A stretch of DNA of 64,000 nt from CAXBDP01 sp963974465 (GCA_049340005.1 JBMPIY010000004.1), one strand, 5' to 3'; shown: positions 25,267 through 35,891, numbered from the stretch's first letter. Program-made: numbers and translations. Notes: a model not told the origin generated them from the sequence alone.

Positions 25267-26805
25267 ATGCAAAGAGAAGTAAGAGTTAGATTTGCTCCTT
25301 CACCTACAGGAGCGCTACATATTGGTGGACTTAGAACTGCCCTTTATAACTATTTATTTGCTAAAAAGCATGGCGGTAAATTTATTCTTAGAATTGAGGA
25401 TACAGACCAAACGCGCTTTGTGCCTGGAGCAGAGGAGTACATTAAAGAGTCATTAGAATGGTGTGGAATTTCACCAGACGAGGATCCTTGGCAAGGTGGC
25501 CCAAATGGCCCTTACCGCCAGTCTGAGCGCAAGCCTTCTTACATGCAATATGCCATGCAATTGGTAGAAGCAGGCCATGCATACTATGCTTTTGATACAG
25601 AGGAAGAATTGAATGATATGCGCGAAAGGCTAAAAGCTGCGCGGGTGGTAACTCCACAATACAATAGTATCACGAGGACAACCATGAAAAATTCCTTGAC
25701 TTTACCTGAAGATGAAGTAAAAGCAAGATTAGCTTCTGGTGAGCCTTTCGTTATTCGTATCAAAATGCCAAGAAAAGAAGAAGTTCGTTTGAATGATTTG
25801 ATTCGCGGCTGGGTAATGGTACATTCTTCTACTTTGGATGATAAAGTTTTGATGAAATCCGATGGTATGCCCACTTATCATTTGGCGAACATCGTTGATG
25901 ATCATTTGATGGGTATTACGCATGTGATCCGTGGAGAAGAATGGTTGCCATCGGCTCCATTGCATGTGTTGCTATATAGATATCTTGGTTGGGAAGATAC
26001 AATGCCAGAATTCTCCCACCTCCCGCTTTTGCTAAAACCTGATGGAAATGGTAAACTAAGTAAGCGTGATGCGGAAAAGCATGGTTTTCCAATTTTCCCA
26101 TTAGAGTGGACTGACCCTGCAACCGATGAAAAAGTAGCTGGCTTTAGAGAAGATGGTTATTTGCCAGAAGCAATGATCAATTTTCTAGCTTTTCTGGGCT
26201 GGAATCCTGGAACAAATCAAGAGATGTTCAGCAAGGAAGAACTTGTAGAGGCTTTTACAATCGAGCGAATAGGAAAATCAGGAACCAAGTTTGACATCAA
26301 TAAAGCAAAGTGGTACAATCAGCAATATATCCGATTGATGTCCGATGCAGAATTGGCTAAATCACTGAATGAAGCATTGAAGGCTAGAAGCATAAATGTG
26401 CCAACAGAGACTGTAGAAAAAATCAGTGGTTTATTGAAAGAGCGAATCACTTTTACCCATGAGCTTTGGGCAGAAGGCCAATACTTCTTTGAGCTACCAA
26501 GTGAATATGACGAAAAAGTAGCTTCTAAAAAGTGGAATGCAGATGTACTTAATGTACTTGAAAAATTTGCTGTCGAAGTTGGTGCTAAAAGTGAAATTTC
26601 TGCGGAGGAAGCTAAGGAAACATTAACTAGGATTCTTGAGGAATTAGGAATTGGTTTGGGCAAAGTAATGCAAGGCATTCGCTTGGCTTTGACTGGAGTA
26701 GGTGCTGGGCCGGATTTGATGGAAGTGATCTCTGTACTTGGACCGAAAGAAATCGTTTCTCGTGTGGAATTGGCCAAAACTAAATTAAATACGTATCTTA
26801 ATTGA
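25267..26805 (+). CDS. gltX: Glutamyl-tRNA synthetase
   Basis: Charges tRNA-Glu (class I synthetase). The ATG at 25267 gives MQREVRVRFAPSPTG; the HIGH-type motif is HIGG at residues 18-21 and the KMSKS-type motif is KLSKR at 263-267. The LRIEDTDQTR block, the SDGMPTYHLANIVDDHLMG block and the WLPSAPLHVLLYRYLGW block are as in the family. Length 512 aa. Followed after 3 nt by a small charged protein gene. An antisense octamer copy lies at 26019-26026. Confidence 0.96.
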   Translation: MQREVRVRFAPSPTGALHIGGLRTALYNYLFAKKHGGKFILRIEDTDQTRFVPGAEEYIKESLEWCGISPDEDPWQGGPNGPYRQSERKPSYMQYAMQLVEAGHAYYAFDTEEELNDMRERLKAARVVTPQYNSITRTTMKNSLTLPEDEVKARLASGEPFVIRIKMPRKEEVRLNDLIRGWVMVHSSTLDDKVLMKSDGMPTYHLANIVDDHLMGITHVIRGEEWLPSAPLHVLLYRYLGWEDTMPEFSHLPLLLKPDGNGKLSKRDAEKHGFPIFPLEWTDPATDEKVAGFREDGYLPEAMINFLAFLGWNPGTNQEMFSKEELVEAFTIERIGKSGTKFDINKAKWYNQQYIRLMSDAELAKSLNEALKARSINVPTETVEKISGLLKERITFTHELWAEGQYFFELPSEYDEKVASKKWNADVLNVLEKFAVEVGAKSEISAEEAKETLTRILEELGIGLGKVMQGIRLALTGVGAGPDLMEVISVLGPKEIVSRVELAKTKLNTYLN

Positions 26806-26808
26806 GAT

Positions 26809-27033
26809 ATGGCAAAGAAAGCAGACAACAGCAAAAAAGATAAAAAACCAAGAGTTAATCCAGAATTGGAGGGTTTCGAATTGAATATCGACTCATTTGG
26901 AGAGTTAACTTCTACATTTGATATCGACAGAATTAATGAATTTCTGAATAGAAATGTAGAAGACAAAAAGCTTAAGGATCGAGAAGATATTGATGAAATT
27001 AAAGGAGAAGACAATAAAAAAGAGGACAAATAA
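26809..27033 (+). CDS. Small highly charged protein of unknown function
   Basis: A 74-aa soluble protein with a very basic N-terminus (MAKKADNSKKDKKPR), a central segment PELEGFELNIDSFGELTSTFDIDRIN that looks ordered, and a Lys/Asp/Glu tail. No family is named with confidence. It starts 3 nt after the gltX stop, so it is translated from the same message. The 168-nt gap that follows (27034-27201) shows no clear hairpin or gene. Confidence 0.6.
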   Translation: MAKKADNSKKDKKPRVNPELEGFELNIDSFGELTSTFDIDRINEFLNRNVEDKKLKDREDIDEIKGEDNKKEDK

Positions 27034-27201
27034 AGTTTTTTGATTTTTTGATAGAAAGGAAGGTTGATAAAATTCTCCTGAGTCATTCCAGCCTAATTTC
27101 CCTTTTCAACGAAGCGCTAAAACTGATAGTTCGTCGCAAACTGTAAATCATCAGCGCAGTTAGAAAGCAAATGCATAAACTATACTTTAAAGAATCAGCA
27201 A

Positions 27202-28926
27202 TCATTGAGATTTACTTAAGGTAAGAGTAAATGTACTTCCCGCTCCAAATTCACTTTCCACAGATATTTGCCCACCTTGGGCTTCTATGAATTCTTTACT
27301 AATTGAAAGCCCAAGTCCAGTTCCTTCCTTTTTGGTTCCGGGTACCCGAAAATACCTGTCGAAAATTTTATCCATGTATTGCGGTGATATTCCTTGTCCA
27401 GTATCCTTTACTGAAATTTTGATGTTTTTTTCTGTTTCTATTACTCTCAAATAAATAATAGAGTTATCGTAAGAATACCGAATAGCGTTTGAAATTAAAT
27501 TGGTAATAACCCAAGCTGTTTTTTCATTATCGGCTTGTATCATGGACACCACTTCCGGGCAATTAATTTCGATCTTAATTTGTTTTTGCTCGGCCTGAAT
27601 TTTTGTCGCATTGATGGCATATTGCAAAATCTCCTTAGGGTCTGAAGGCATTATCGAAAGCTGAATATTTCCACTTTCTACCTGCGTCATATTTAATAAT
27701 TCACCAGTAAACTTAAGCAATCGGTTTGCATCATCTTTGATACTACTTATCAAATTCTTTTGCTCCTCATTCAGTTTGCCTACACGATTGTTTTCCAATA
27801 GCTGTAAGCTCATCTTAATGGATGAAATTGGAGTCTTGAATTCGTGAGAAACATTAGCTATGAAATTTGTTTTGGCGGAATCTAATTCTTTGTATTCGGT
27901 AACATTTCGTAGGAGAATTACATGACCGATTAGTTTAGGTTCGCTTTCACCTGTGGGAACAATAGAAATGTGCTGTATATCTTTTTCAAAATAGCCTTCC
28001 TTGCCATTCGCATATATTTTCATGGGTTCAAAAGAGTTTTGAGAACTCACTACTCCATCCACATCTTTTATTAATTCCCGTAAAAGGTCATTTTTCAAAG
28101 CTAGATCTTTTGAACTAAAACCAATCATTTCAGAATCTGGAATACCTATTATATGATTAGCTTCTTCATTGGCAAAGATCACTTTCATATTTTCATCCAA
28201 ACCAATTACTGGATCATGCATTTTGTCAATAAGTGTTTCCACCCGCTTTTTCTCAATCATTAGCTTGGCTAGATTGCTGTTATTATATTCTTGAAGTTTT
28301 TGAGCCATTGCATTGAAGGATTTTGCGAGCTCAACAAATTCACTCCGACCCTCAAACTTGACTCTTTCGGAATAGTTCTTCGCTGCAATTTGTTTGATAC
28401 TTTCTGTTAATTCCTTGATGGGATTTGCAACATTTGAAGGAAGATTAATCAAAAGGATTAAAGCAATCAGGAAACAAATACTCCCAGTAATAGCTATCCA
28501 AAAAACCGCATTGTTGACTGACTCTTGAGCCATTTGGCTTTTCCGCTGGATAGCCTGCATATTCATATCCATTACTGCGAATATATCCGAACGAATTTCA
28601 GATTTAATCAAATTATTAGATTGATTTTCAGCGTATAAAGCAAAATTATTTCGAATTTGTTGAGTTAGATTTGCTTCATTGATTTCAGTAATATTATTTT
28701 CTTGCTTTTGAAGGTTTTCTTCAAAGGAAATAATCGCATTTTCTTTCCTGTCTTCTAATGCGATAAGCATATTTCTTGAGTACTCTAATGTTCGGTAATT
28801 ATCTATCAATACATTTTCAGTATCTGATTTCAACATATACAAGTGCCGAGCACTAACAATGCTGAGCAGTAATATCATCAGAAAAAGGAGCCCAATGCCA
28901 AGGGTTAATTTCGTTTTGATTTTCAC
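27202..28926 (-). CDS. Membrane sensor histidine kinase of the kdp locus
   Basis: Two-component sensor kinase, 574 aa. Order: N-terminal transmembrane helix (about 7-26), extracytoplasmic helical sensor region, second helix (about 140-163), HAMP linker, PAS domain (about 230-345), HisKA with phospho-acceptor His361 in NVSHEFKTPISSIK, and HATPase with NLISNAIRYS and DTGQGISPQY. It is the last gene of the minus-strand kdp locus, 156 nt after the KdpD sensor module, and probably supplies the kinase half missing from that protein. Its likely partner is the NtrC-type regulator at 37026-38369; this pairing is inferred from position. Confidence 0.85.
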   Translation of the reverse strand: MKIKTKLTLGIGLLFLMILLLSIVSARHLYMLKSDTENVLIDNYRTLEYSRNMLIALEDRKENAIISFEENLQKQENNITEINEANLTQQIRNNFALYAENQSNNLIKSEIRSDIFAVMDMNMQAIQRKSQMAQESVNNAVFWIAITGSICFLIALILLINLPSNVANPIKELTESIKQIAAKNYSERVKFEGRSEFVELAKSFNAMAQKLQEYNNSNLAKLMIEKKRVETLIDKMHDPVIGLDENMKVIFANEEANHIIGIPDSEMIGFSSKDLALKNDLLRELIKDVDGVVSSQNSFEPMKIYANGKEGYFEKDIQHISIVPTGESEPKLIGHVILLRNVTEYKELDSAKTNFIANVSHEFKTPISSIKMSLQLLENNRVGKLNEEQKNLISSIKDDANRLLKFTGELLNMTQVESGNIQLSIMPSDPKEILQYAINATKIQAEQKQIKIEINCPEVVSMIQADNEKTAWVITNLISNAIRYSYDNSIIYLRVIETEKNIKISVKDTGQGISPQYMDKIFDRYFRVPGTKKEGTGLGLSISKEFIEAQGGQISVESEFGAGSTFTLTLSKSQ

Positions 28927-29082
28927 GGTACTATTTTTTATTTCTGTCTAAAATTACCTCGTCTTTTGCCATAATAGACTTTTATGTATCCTTCGAAGGA
29001 ATCCATCTTAATCCTATGTAAAATTCTGACTGTATGCTTTTATCAAAAGAATAGCGTAACTCACATTTAAGTTAACCATTCC

Positions 29083-30207
29083 TCAACTCAAAATTACTAG
29101 GTCAATATTGCTCGTCGAAAGCTTTTTTAAAAGTTCGCTGAATACGTTTGTTGCAAGGAGAATCTTTAACAAGTTTATATGAGGTTTTCCTATGCAGATA
29201 GTTGATATTTTTCTCTGCTCAGCTTGCTCAATTATCGCTTTTGCTACTGTTGAGCTTTCTACTTTTATAATTTCTGCTCCTAATTCAGTTGCTAGTTTGA
29301 AATGGTTGATTAAATGCCTCTGCTTATCTAATGGAATTTTGTCAGCACTTTCTTTGGGAGTTTGTATATATAAAACGTACCATTTACTATGATAATAGTT
29401 TGCCAGACGTGCCGTTTTTCGAATCACCGTTTTGGCCGTTTTTTCATTACTACTGATACAGGCAAGAAACCTCTCGTGTTTTAAAGAGTTTGGTCTTGTT
29501 ACTTCTGTTTCAACTTTTCTCTCAACTTGAGAGGCCACCTCTTTCAAAGCCAACTCTCGAAGTTGTAAGATATTCTCACTTTGAAAAAAATTTTTTAAAG
29601 CAGTTTCAATTTTATCCTGTTTATATATTTTGCCAGCCTTTAATCTCGCAATTAACTCGTCAGAAGTTAAGTCTATATTCACCACTTCATCGGCAAGTGC
29701 TAATACTTTGTCTGGAATTCTTTCTCGTACCTCTACACCAGTAATTTCTTTTATTTCTTCATTTAAACTTTCAATATGCTGAATATTGACTGCCGTAATT
29801 ACATTGATTCCAGCGTCAATTACGTCCATTACATCCTGCCAGCGTTTTTCATTTTTACTGCCTTCAATATTCGTATGTGCAAGCTCATCCACAATTACCA
29901 CTTCAGGGCGCAAGTTTATTATTGCTTGCAAGTCCATTTCCTCCAATTCTTTCCCTTTGTAAAAGAGCTTTCGTAATGGAATAATAGGCAATCCGGCAAT
30001 TAACGCATGTGTTTCCTCTCGGTTATGTGTCTCGACAAACCCAATCTTCACATCAATACCATTTTTCAAAAGAGCATGAGCTTCTTGCAGCATTCGAAAG
30101 GTCTTACCTACGCCAGCACTCATACCGATATAGATTTTCAATTTTCCTCTTCTTGACTTTTTGATCAGATTCAGAAATTCTTGAGCCGATTTGCGAGTTT
30201 CTTCCAT
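29083..30207 (-). CDS. kdpD: Stand-alone KdpD sensor module (KdpD + USP domains, no kinase)
   Basis: A 374-aa soluble protein equal to the N-terminal cytoplasmic part of KdpD. Walker A GMSAGVGKT is at residues 28-36, the PEVVIVDELAHTN Walker B-like block near residue 103, and the NIQHIESLNE segment follows. A universal-stress-protein domain fills about residues 245-374, the region that binds c-di-AMP in other KdpD proteins. The four helices and histidine kinase of E. coli KdpD are absent. No frameshift was seen: it is a separate gene that begins 101 nt after the porin gene. Confidence 0.88.
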   Translation of the reverse strand: MEETRKSAQEFLNLIKKSRRGKLKIYIGMSAGVGKTFRMLQEAHALLKNGIDVKIGFVETHNREETHALIAGLPIIPLRKLFYKGKELEEMDLQAIINLRPEVVIVDELAHTNIEGSKNEKRWQDVMDVIDAGINVITAVNIQHIESLNEEIKEITGVEVRERIPDKVLALADEVVNIDLTSDELIARLKAGKIYKQDKIETALKNFFQSENILQLRELALKEVASQVERKVETEVTRPNSLKHERFLACISSNEKTAKTVIRKTARLANYYHSKWYVLYIQTPKESADKIPLDKQRHLINHFKLATELGAEIIKVESSTVAKAIIEQAEQRKISTICIGKPHINLLKILLATNVFSELLKKLSTSNIDLVILS

Positions 30208-30308
30208 CTCTTGGATTGATAAGTAATAATGGACAAAAGTTAAACAAAATGCATTTTATAACGCCTTATTTATTAGGCATTTACCCATTATCAACTTTAC
30301 AGAAGTTA

Positions 30309-31409
30309 TTAAAATGCGATACTTAGGGAAGTGCCCGCAAAGAAATTGTTTTGAGTAGCTGTTTGAGTTCTATCCATAAATATATTATCTCTTTGGCTGT
30401 TGAAGGTTCTAGCTTCTATTCGCCATAGTACATTCTCCACAACGTTTACATCCATATTTACAGAATAGCCAAAGGTTTGGAAGCCATTTGGTGAGCCAGT
30501 AGAAACAATTACTTCATTTTTATCAGAATAATATTCAGCTCTAGCTGCAAAAGATAATTTTCCAGATGGAGAATATTTAGTTATTAAAACTGGGGAATAC
30601 CAAGTATGAAAATCATTACTCCCTTTTGCTATTTGCTGTGCACCAAAATCAAACCCTGCTATCAATGCAAATTGTTGGTTAAATTGAAATTGACCATAGA
30701 AATTATGAAAGTAGCGCATTTGGCGGGTGGAATCTGGAGTATCACTGCCTATGAATGAACTGCTATTGAGGGTGATCTTTTCATTGGGTGTCCATGTGAG
30801 TTGATGACCAAATGATGGTGTTTGGTTACCCGGAACCCTTTGAATTCGCTGCCAGCCATTCAAAATTAATCCACTTAAGAACCACTTCTCGTCATCGCTT
30901 GTGTAGGATACTTTAGCGCCTGATAGAAAATATGGTGAATTTTCAGCTAGTATACTTCTGGTCATATTCCAGCAAAGGGCTCCAATTGCACTTTCGAAAC
31001 CGATATGAGATCCAAAAATTCCTGCGTCTACCCATAAATTTTTGGTTTTTGAAATTTTCACACCCACATTAGCTTCAAAAATGTTTTTTAATACTCCTGG
31101 CTCAGCCGATAAGTTTGCATTAGCATAAGTGCCCGTCATTAATGCAAGTTTACCTCTGACTTTATCGTTATTATATTCGGCTTGAAGGTATCCGAAATTT
31201 AAGTTCACTTCATTATGACGGTTGAAAGAATATAAAAAATCAGGTCGGTTATGATCTACAGGATTACCAAAATCATACACGTAATATGTTTCTAAATATC
31301 CACTTACTTTAAATGGATTTTCAGATTCATTGGATTGAGCTTTTACCAAGCCAAAACTACAGAGGTTTAGCAAAATCAATCCAATCATAAATTTATTTAT
31401 ATTAGCCAT
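30309..31409 (-). CDS. Outer-membrane beta-barrel porin of the kdp operon
   Basis: A 366-aa protein with a signal peptide (cleavage near residue 24, KAQS) and alternating aromatic/polar strands throughout. Features such as GYLETYYVYDFGNP at the start, WNMTRSILAENSPYFLSG centrally and a C-terminal strand ending in Phe resemble putative beta-barrel porin-2 (OmpL-like) proteins. It lies 46 nt after kdpC. The position suggests it lets K+ or another small solute cross the outer membrane when the Kdp pump is induced; that role is inferred. Confidence 0.7.
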   Translation of the reverse strand: MANINKFMIGLILLNLCSFGLVKAQSNESENPFKVSGYLETYYVYDFGNPVDHNRPDFLYSFNRHNEVNLNFGYLQAEYNNDKVRGKLALMTGTYANANLSAEPGVLKNIFEANVGVKISKTKNLWVDAGIFGSHIGFESAIGALCWNMTRSILAENSPYFLSGAKVSYTSDDEKWFLSGLILNGWQRIQRVPGNQTPSFGHQLTWTPNEKITLNSSSFIGSDTPDSTRQMRYFHNFYGQFQFNQQFALIAGFDFGAQQIAKGSNDFHTWYSPVLITKYSPSGKLSFAARAEYYSDKNEVIVSTGSPNGFQTFGYSVNMDVNVVENVLWRIEARTFNSQRDNIFMDRTQTATQNNFFAGTSLSIAF

Positions 31410-31455
31410 ATAGTTTGAAATTGTTTCGTTTTAATGATTCTAAAGAAATTATGGA

Positions 31456-32031
31456 TCAAATTTGATCCTTGGTAGCTAATTGATCCAATGAAATGTTAAG
31501 CTTAAGAACATTGATTCTTTCAGTTCCGAATAATCCTAATAATGGTTTTTCGATATGTCTATCTATTAGCTCAATTACTTCCTTTTCTTCCAAATTTCTT
31601 ATTTGAGCAATTCGCTTTATTTGAATTTTGGCTGCTTGAACTGAAATGTGTGGGTCTAATCCACTGCCGCTAGAAGTAACCAAATCAGATGGAATTTCGT
31701 ATTTCTCAATTTCTGGATTCTGTTCCAATATATACTTAATTCTTTCTTCCACTTCAGCTAAATGGTCAGGGTTGCTCGGTCCATAATTACTGCCACCGGA
31801 ACCAGCCGCATCATAATTTACTGCTGATGGGCGCGACCAAAAGTAGTTGTTTGAAGAAAAACCTTGACCAATATTAACATGATGTTCTTGGCCATTTTCA
31901 GAAATTGTAAAACCTTTTCCTTCACCAGGTGCTAATTGAGCTACGGCTAATACCGATAGCGTGTAAATGCCACAGAAAAACACCAAGGAAACAAGGGTTA
32001 ATCGAATGGCCGAAATCAAATTATTTTTCAT
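31456..32031 (-). CDS. kdpC: Potassium-transporting ATPase subunit KdpC
   Basis: Small subunit that stabilises KdpAB and raises ATP affinity. The ATG at 32031 gives MKNNLISAIRLTLVSLVFF, the usual single N-terminal helix; an 11-codon upstream extension is not family-like. The periplasmic part has the family blocks YFWSRPSAVNYDAAGSGGSN, GPSNP and SGSGLDPHISVQAA. Length 191 aa is normal. It lies 97 nt after kdpB on the minus strand. Confidence 0.95.
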   Translation of the reverse strand: MKNNLISAIRLTLVSLVFFCGIYTLSVLAVAQLAPGEGKGFTISENGQEHHVNIGQGFSSNNYFWSRPSAVNYDAAGSGGSNYGPSNPDHLAEVEERIKYILEQNPEIEKYEIPSDLVTSSGSGLDPHISVQAAKIQIKRIAQIRNLEEKEVIELIDRHIEKPLLGLFGTERINVLKLNISLDQLATKDQI

Positions 32032-32128
32032 TTTTAAAAGAGTTAAATTCGGAATATTAGTCATTAATAGTGCTGATCAGCTAGGTGTAGTCCAAATAAA
32101 TTTCTAGCCACCTTAATTGATCTCATAT

Positions 32129-34168
32129 TTACAATAAAACTGAAACCATGAGATCAATTAACTTAATACCTATAAATGGCACGATCACTCCACCTAATCC
32201 GTAAATGATCAAATTTCTGCGAAGAAGGGCGCTTGCGCCAATTGGCTTGTAGGCTACACCCTTTAATGCCAGTGGTATAAGTAAAGGGATAATAATCGCA
32301 TTGAAAATTACAGCCGATAGAATTGCGCTTTCAGAGCTAGAAAGATCCATAATATTTAGTCCTTGTAATGAAGGAATAGCAACAATGAAAAGAGCAGGAA
32401 TGATGGCAAAGTATTTTGCCACATCATTGGCAATACTAAAAGTTGTAAGCGTTCCTCTGGTCATTAATAGCTGTTTACCAATTTCAACTACTTCGATAAG
32501 TTTGGTAGGGTCATTGTCTAAATCCACCATATTACCTGCTTCTTTAGCTGCTTGGGTACCACTATTCATAGCAACTCCTACATCTGCCTGCGCTAATGCC
32601 GGAGCATCATTTGTACCATCTCCCATCATTGCAACTAAACGGCCTTCAGCTTGCTCCTTTTTAATATAATTCATTTTGTCCTCAGGCTTAGCTTCAGCAA
32701 TAAAGTCATCTACGCCCGCTTTTTCAGCGATATATTTTGCTGTTAAAGGATTGTCTCCTGTAACCATTACAGTTTTTATTCCCATTTTTCGAAGACGTTC
32801 GAAGCGTTCTTGTATACCCGGTTTTATGATATCCTGCAACTCAATAACACCAATAACCTTTTCATTTTCAGATACAACTAAAGGAGTCCCGCCATTGCTT
32901 GAAATCTGGGTTACTCGTTCTGCAATTTCAGTAGGGAACTCGTAACCTGCTTTTTCAGATAAATCCTTTATGGCATCAGCAGCTCCTTTGCGTATTCGAG
33001 TGCCATCTTGAAGGTTTGCACCACTTGATCTGGTCTCTGCTGTGAATTTTATAGTTTGAGAAATGTGTGATTTTGATTCCGATAAAATTGATTTCAAGTC
33101 TCCACTATTTGCAATCTGCTCACTTAACTCTATAATCGATTTACCTTCAGGGGTTTCATCTGCCATTGAGCTCAATACAACTGACTTTATAAACTGATTT
33201 TCATCTATGCCCTTAACAGGATAAAAGTTTGTTGCCTTTCTATTGCCAATAGTTATTGTTCCAGTTTTGTCCAACAATAAAACATCAATATCACCAGCAG
33301 TTTCTACAGCTTTTCCTGATTTTGTAATTACGTTGGCTCTAAGTGCTCTATCCATCCCTGCAATTCCAATAGCTGAAAGTAAACCTCCAATTGTGGTGGG
33401 AATTAAGCATACAAACAACGAAATAAAAGCAGCTATGCTAATCGGTGTATTTGCATAATCTGCAAAGGGTTTTAGTGTAACGGTTACAATAATGAACACT
33501 AAAGTAAAGCCAGCTAGAAGTATTGTCAATGCAATTTCATTTGGCGTTTTTTGACGACTTGCTCCTTCTACTAATGCAATCATTTTATCCAAAAAGCTTT
33601 CGCCTTGCTCGGTAGTAACTTCTACAACTATTTTATCAGATAATACCTTCGTGCCTCCCGTCACTGAAGATTTGTCACCTCCCGCATCACGAATAACTGG
33701 CGCGGATTCTCCCGTAATAGCACTTTCATCAATAGTTGCTAAGCCTTCAAGAATTTCACCATCAGCAGGTATTATATCTCCAGCTTTACAAATAAAAACA
33801 TCTCCTTTTTTGAGCTTCGATGAAGAAATTGTCTCACCACTTTTTAGCATGGCAGGAGTTTCTTCCCTTGTTTTCCGCAAACTATCGGCTTGTGCTTTTC
33901 CCCTTGCTTCAGCAATTGCTTCAGCAAAATTTGCAAATAGTAGGGTAATTAATAGCAAGGCAAATACCGTTAGATTGTATCCGAATGAACCTTGCGAATC
34001 ACTCGTGAGTGAGAATATTGTAACTGCAAACATTACAATTGTTCCAATTTCTACAGTGAACATTACTGGATTACGGAACATAATTTTTGGATTGAGCTTA
34101 ACGAAGGCTTCTTTTAGCGCTTCTTGAAGCAAATCTTTCTGAAACAGGCTCGTATTTTTGACTGTCAT
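32129..34168 (-). CDS. kdpB: Potassium-transporting ATPase ATP-binding subunit KdpB
   Basis: P-type ATPase catalytic subunit of the high-affinity K+ uptake pump in the inner membrane. The phosphorylated Asp300 is in LLDKTGTITIGNR. The TGES actuator motif (SAITGESAPVIRD), MVTGDNPLTA and the MMGDGTNDAPALAQADVG hinge are all present. Length 679 aa is normal. It starts 12 nt after kdpA. The GCGGGAGG copy at 33678-33685 is the only one between 26.0 and 36.4 kb. Confidence 0.97.
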   Translation of the reverse strand: MTVKNTSLFQKDLLQEALKEAFVKLNPKIMFRNPVMFTVEIGTIVMFAVTIFSLTSDSQGSFGYNLTVFALLLITLLFANFAEAIAEARGKAQADSLRKTREETPAMLKSGETISSSKLKKGDVFICKAGDIIPADGEILEGLATIDESAITGESAPVIRDAGGDKSSVTGGTKVLSDKIVVEVTTEQGESFLDKMIALVEGASRQKTPNEIALTILLAGFTLVFIIVTVTLKPFADYANTPISIAAFISLFVCLIPTTIGGLLSAIGIAGMDRALRANVITKSGKAVETAGDIDVLLLDKTGTITIGNRKATNFYPVKGIDENQFIKSVVLSSMADETPEGKSIIELSEQIANSGDLKSILSESKSHISQTIKFTAETRSSGANLQDGTRIRKGAADAIKDLSEKAGYEFPTEIAERVTQISSNGGTPLVVSENEKVIGVIELQDIIKPGIQERFERLRKMGIKTVMVTGDNPLTAKYIAEKAGVDDFIAEAKPEDKMNYIKKEQAEGRLVAMMGDGTNDAPALAQADVGVAMNSGTQAAKEAGNMVDLDNDPTKLIEVVEIGKQLLMTRGTLTTFSIANDVAKYFAIIPALFIVAIPSLQGLNIMDLSSSESAILSAVIFNAIIIPLLIPLALKGVAYKPIGASALLRRNLIIYGLGGVIVPFIGIKLIDLMVSVLL

Positions 34169-34180
34169 TTTTTACAATAT

Positions 34181-35887
34181 TTAGAATTGGTTCAAGGAAA
34201 AGTATTCGGCTATAGGTCCTAAGGTTAGGGCAGGGAAGAAAGCAAGTGCTGCAACGATGGCAATCACTGCAAAAACCAGAATCCCAAATGTGCTTGTATC
34301 TGTTTTAAGCGTTCCTGCACTTTCAGGTATATATTTTTTGGAGGCTAGAATACCTGCAATAGCTACCGGGCCAATAATGGGTAAGTATCTGGCTAATAAC
34401 ATGACTAAACCTGTCGCGATATTCCAGAATGGGGTATTATCTCCCAAGCCTTCAAACCCACTTCCATTATTTGCTGATGCTGAACTGAATTCATAGAGCA
34501 TCTCACTAAAACCATGAAAACCTGGATTATTAAGCCAACCTGAATAAGCTTCTGGATTTCCTGCATAGAGAAAACTCGCTAAAGCTGTACCGCCCAAAAT
34601 CATTAATGGGTGAAGAAGTGCAATGATCATCGCTATTTTTACTTCTTTAGCTTCTACTTTCTTTCCCAAAAATTCGGGTGTTCTACCTACCATCAGGCCA
34701 CCTATGAAAACTGCTAGAATGATAAAGACATAAAAATTGATAAAACCAACACCAACACCTCCATAAAAGCTGTTAATCATCATACCAAGCATGGTAAACA
34801 TCCCAGTGAGCGGAGTCATGCTATCATGCATAGCATTCACTGATCCATTACTCGTACTTGTGGTATTTATAGCCCAATAGGCAGATGCCGCTGAGCCAAA
34901 TCTAATTTCCTTGCCTTCCATGCTGCCCATATCTTGTGATATGCCCAATTCGGCGATCGCAGGATTACCGTTCATTTCAAAGTAAATGGAAGGAATTGCA
35001 AGACATAGAAAACCTGCTGTCATGACACCGTACACCATTAAAGCAAGCTTTCTTCGCTTTACGACATAGCCCATGGCAAATACCAAAGAAATAGGGATCA
35101 AAAAGATAAAAACAGTCTCGAGAATATTTGTAAGGTAATTGGGGTTCTCCATTGGATTAGTAGAGTTTGGGCCATAATACCCTCCGCCATTTGTACCTAA
35201 TTGCTTGATTGGAATAAATGCAGCTGCAGGCCCTCGACTAATATTTTGTTCAATACCTTCAAGAGTGGTAATGGTATCCTTTCCTTCAAATGTCATTGGA
35301 GTGCCATTGAATACTAAAATAACAGCACCAATAAACGCAATGGGTAATAGGATCCGGGTATTTGTACGCACAAAATAACTATAGAAATTTCCAAGCTTAT
35401 TTGTAGTTCTCTCTTGCATTGCATTGAACACTACTGCGCAAATAGCAATACCTGTGGCGGCACTTATAAATTGCCATAGCATTAAAATAAGTTGCCCCAT
35501 GTAGGACAATCCCGTTTCACCTGAGTAGTGTTGTAGGTTGGTATTACTAACAAAACTTACTGTGGTATTAAATGCCAAATCCCAACTCATCGATGGATTA
35601 TTGTCTGGGTTCAATGGCAACCAAGCCATGTTAGAAAGGACAAATAGAGAAATGACAAACCAAAATGCATTGATGGTTAAAAGTGCCATCAAATGCTGTT
35701 TCCAATTCATTTCCACCTTTGGATCAATGCCGCTAAGCTTGAAAAATAATTTGTCGAGTGGATTGAAAATGGTATCCAACCAGGTATTTTCATAATTGAA
35801 AATTTTACCAATGTAGCGACCTAAAGGAATTGCTAAAACTATTACAATTGCATACATTAAGAGTACGCCAAGTATTTCCGTGTTCAT
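34181..35887 (-). CDS. kdpA: Potassium-transporting ATPase K+-binding subunit KdpA
   Basis: Channel-like subunit that selects K+ in the KdpFABC complex, about ten transmembrane helices, 568 aa. Selectivity-filter-like loops are visible: NTNLQHYSGETGLSYMGQ (first), LGTNGGGYYGPNSTNPMENP (second), the INTTSTSNGSVNAMHDSMTP block (third) and SSASANNGSGFEGL (fourth). It starts 4 nt after a 39-aa single-helix ORF and ends 12 nt before kdpB. Confidence 0.97.
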   Translation of the reverse strand: MNTEILGVLLMYAIVIVLAIPLGRYIGKIFNYENTWLDTIFNPLDKLFFKLSGIDPKVEMNWKQHLMALLTINAFWFVISLFVLSNMAWLPLNPDNNPSMSWDLAFNTTVSFVSNTNLQHYSGETGLSYMGQLILMLWQFISAATGIAICAVVFNAMQERTTNKLGNFYSYFVRTNTRILLPIAFIGAVILVFNGTPMTFEGKDTITTLEGIEQNISRGPAAAFIPIKQLGTNGGGYYGPNSTNPMENPNYLTNILETVFIFLIPISLVFAMGYVVKRRKLALMVYGVMTAGFLCLAIPSIYFEMNGNPAIAELGISQDMGSMEGKEIRFGSAASAYWAINTTSTSNGSVNAMHDSMTPLTGMFTMLGMMINSFYGGVGVGFINFYVFIILAVFIGGLMVGRTPEFLGKKVEAKEVKIAMIIALLHPLMILGGTALASFLYAGNPEAYSGWLNNPGFHGFSEMLYEFSSASANNGSGFEGLGDNTPFWNIATGLVMLLARYLPIIGPVAIAGILASKKYIPESAGTLKTDTSTFGILVFAVIAIVAALAFFPALTLGPIAEYFSLNQF

Positions 35888-35891
35888 TTTT

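Noticed and set aside
26319..27086. 255-aa open frame antisense to gltX
   Set aside because: Ser/Leu-rich shadow of gltX and the small charged gene; no start signal, no family motif.
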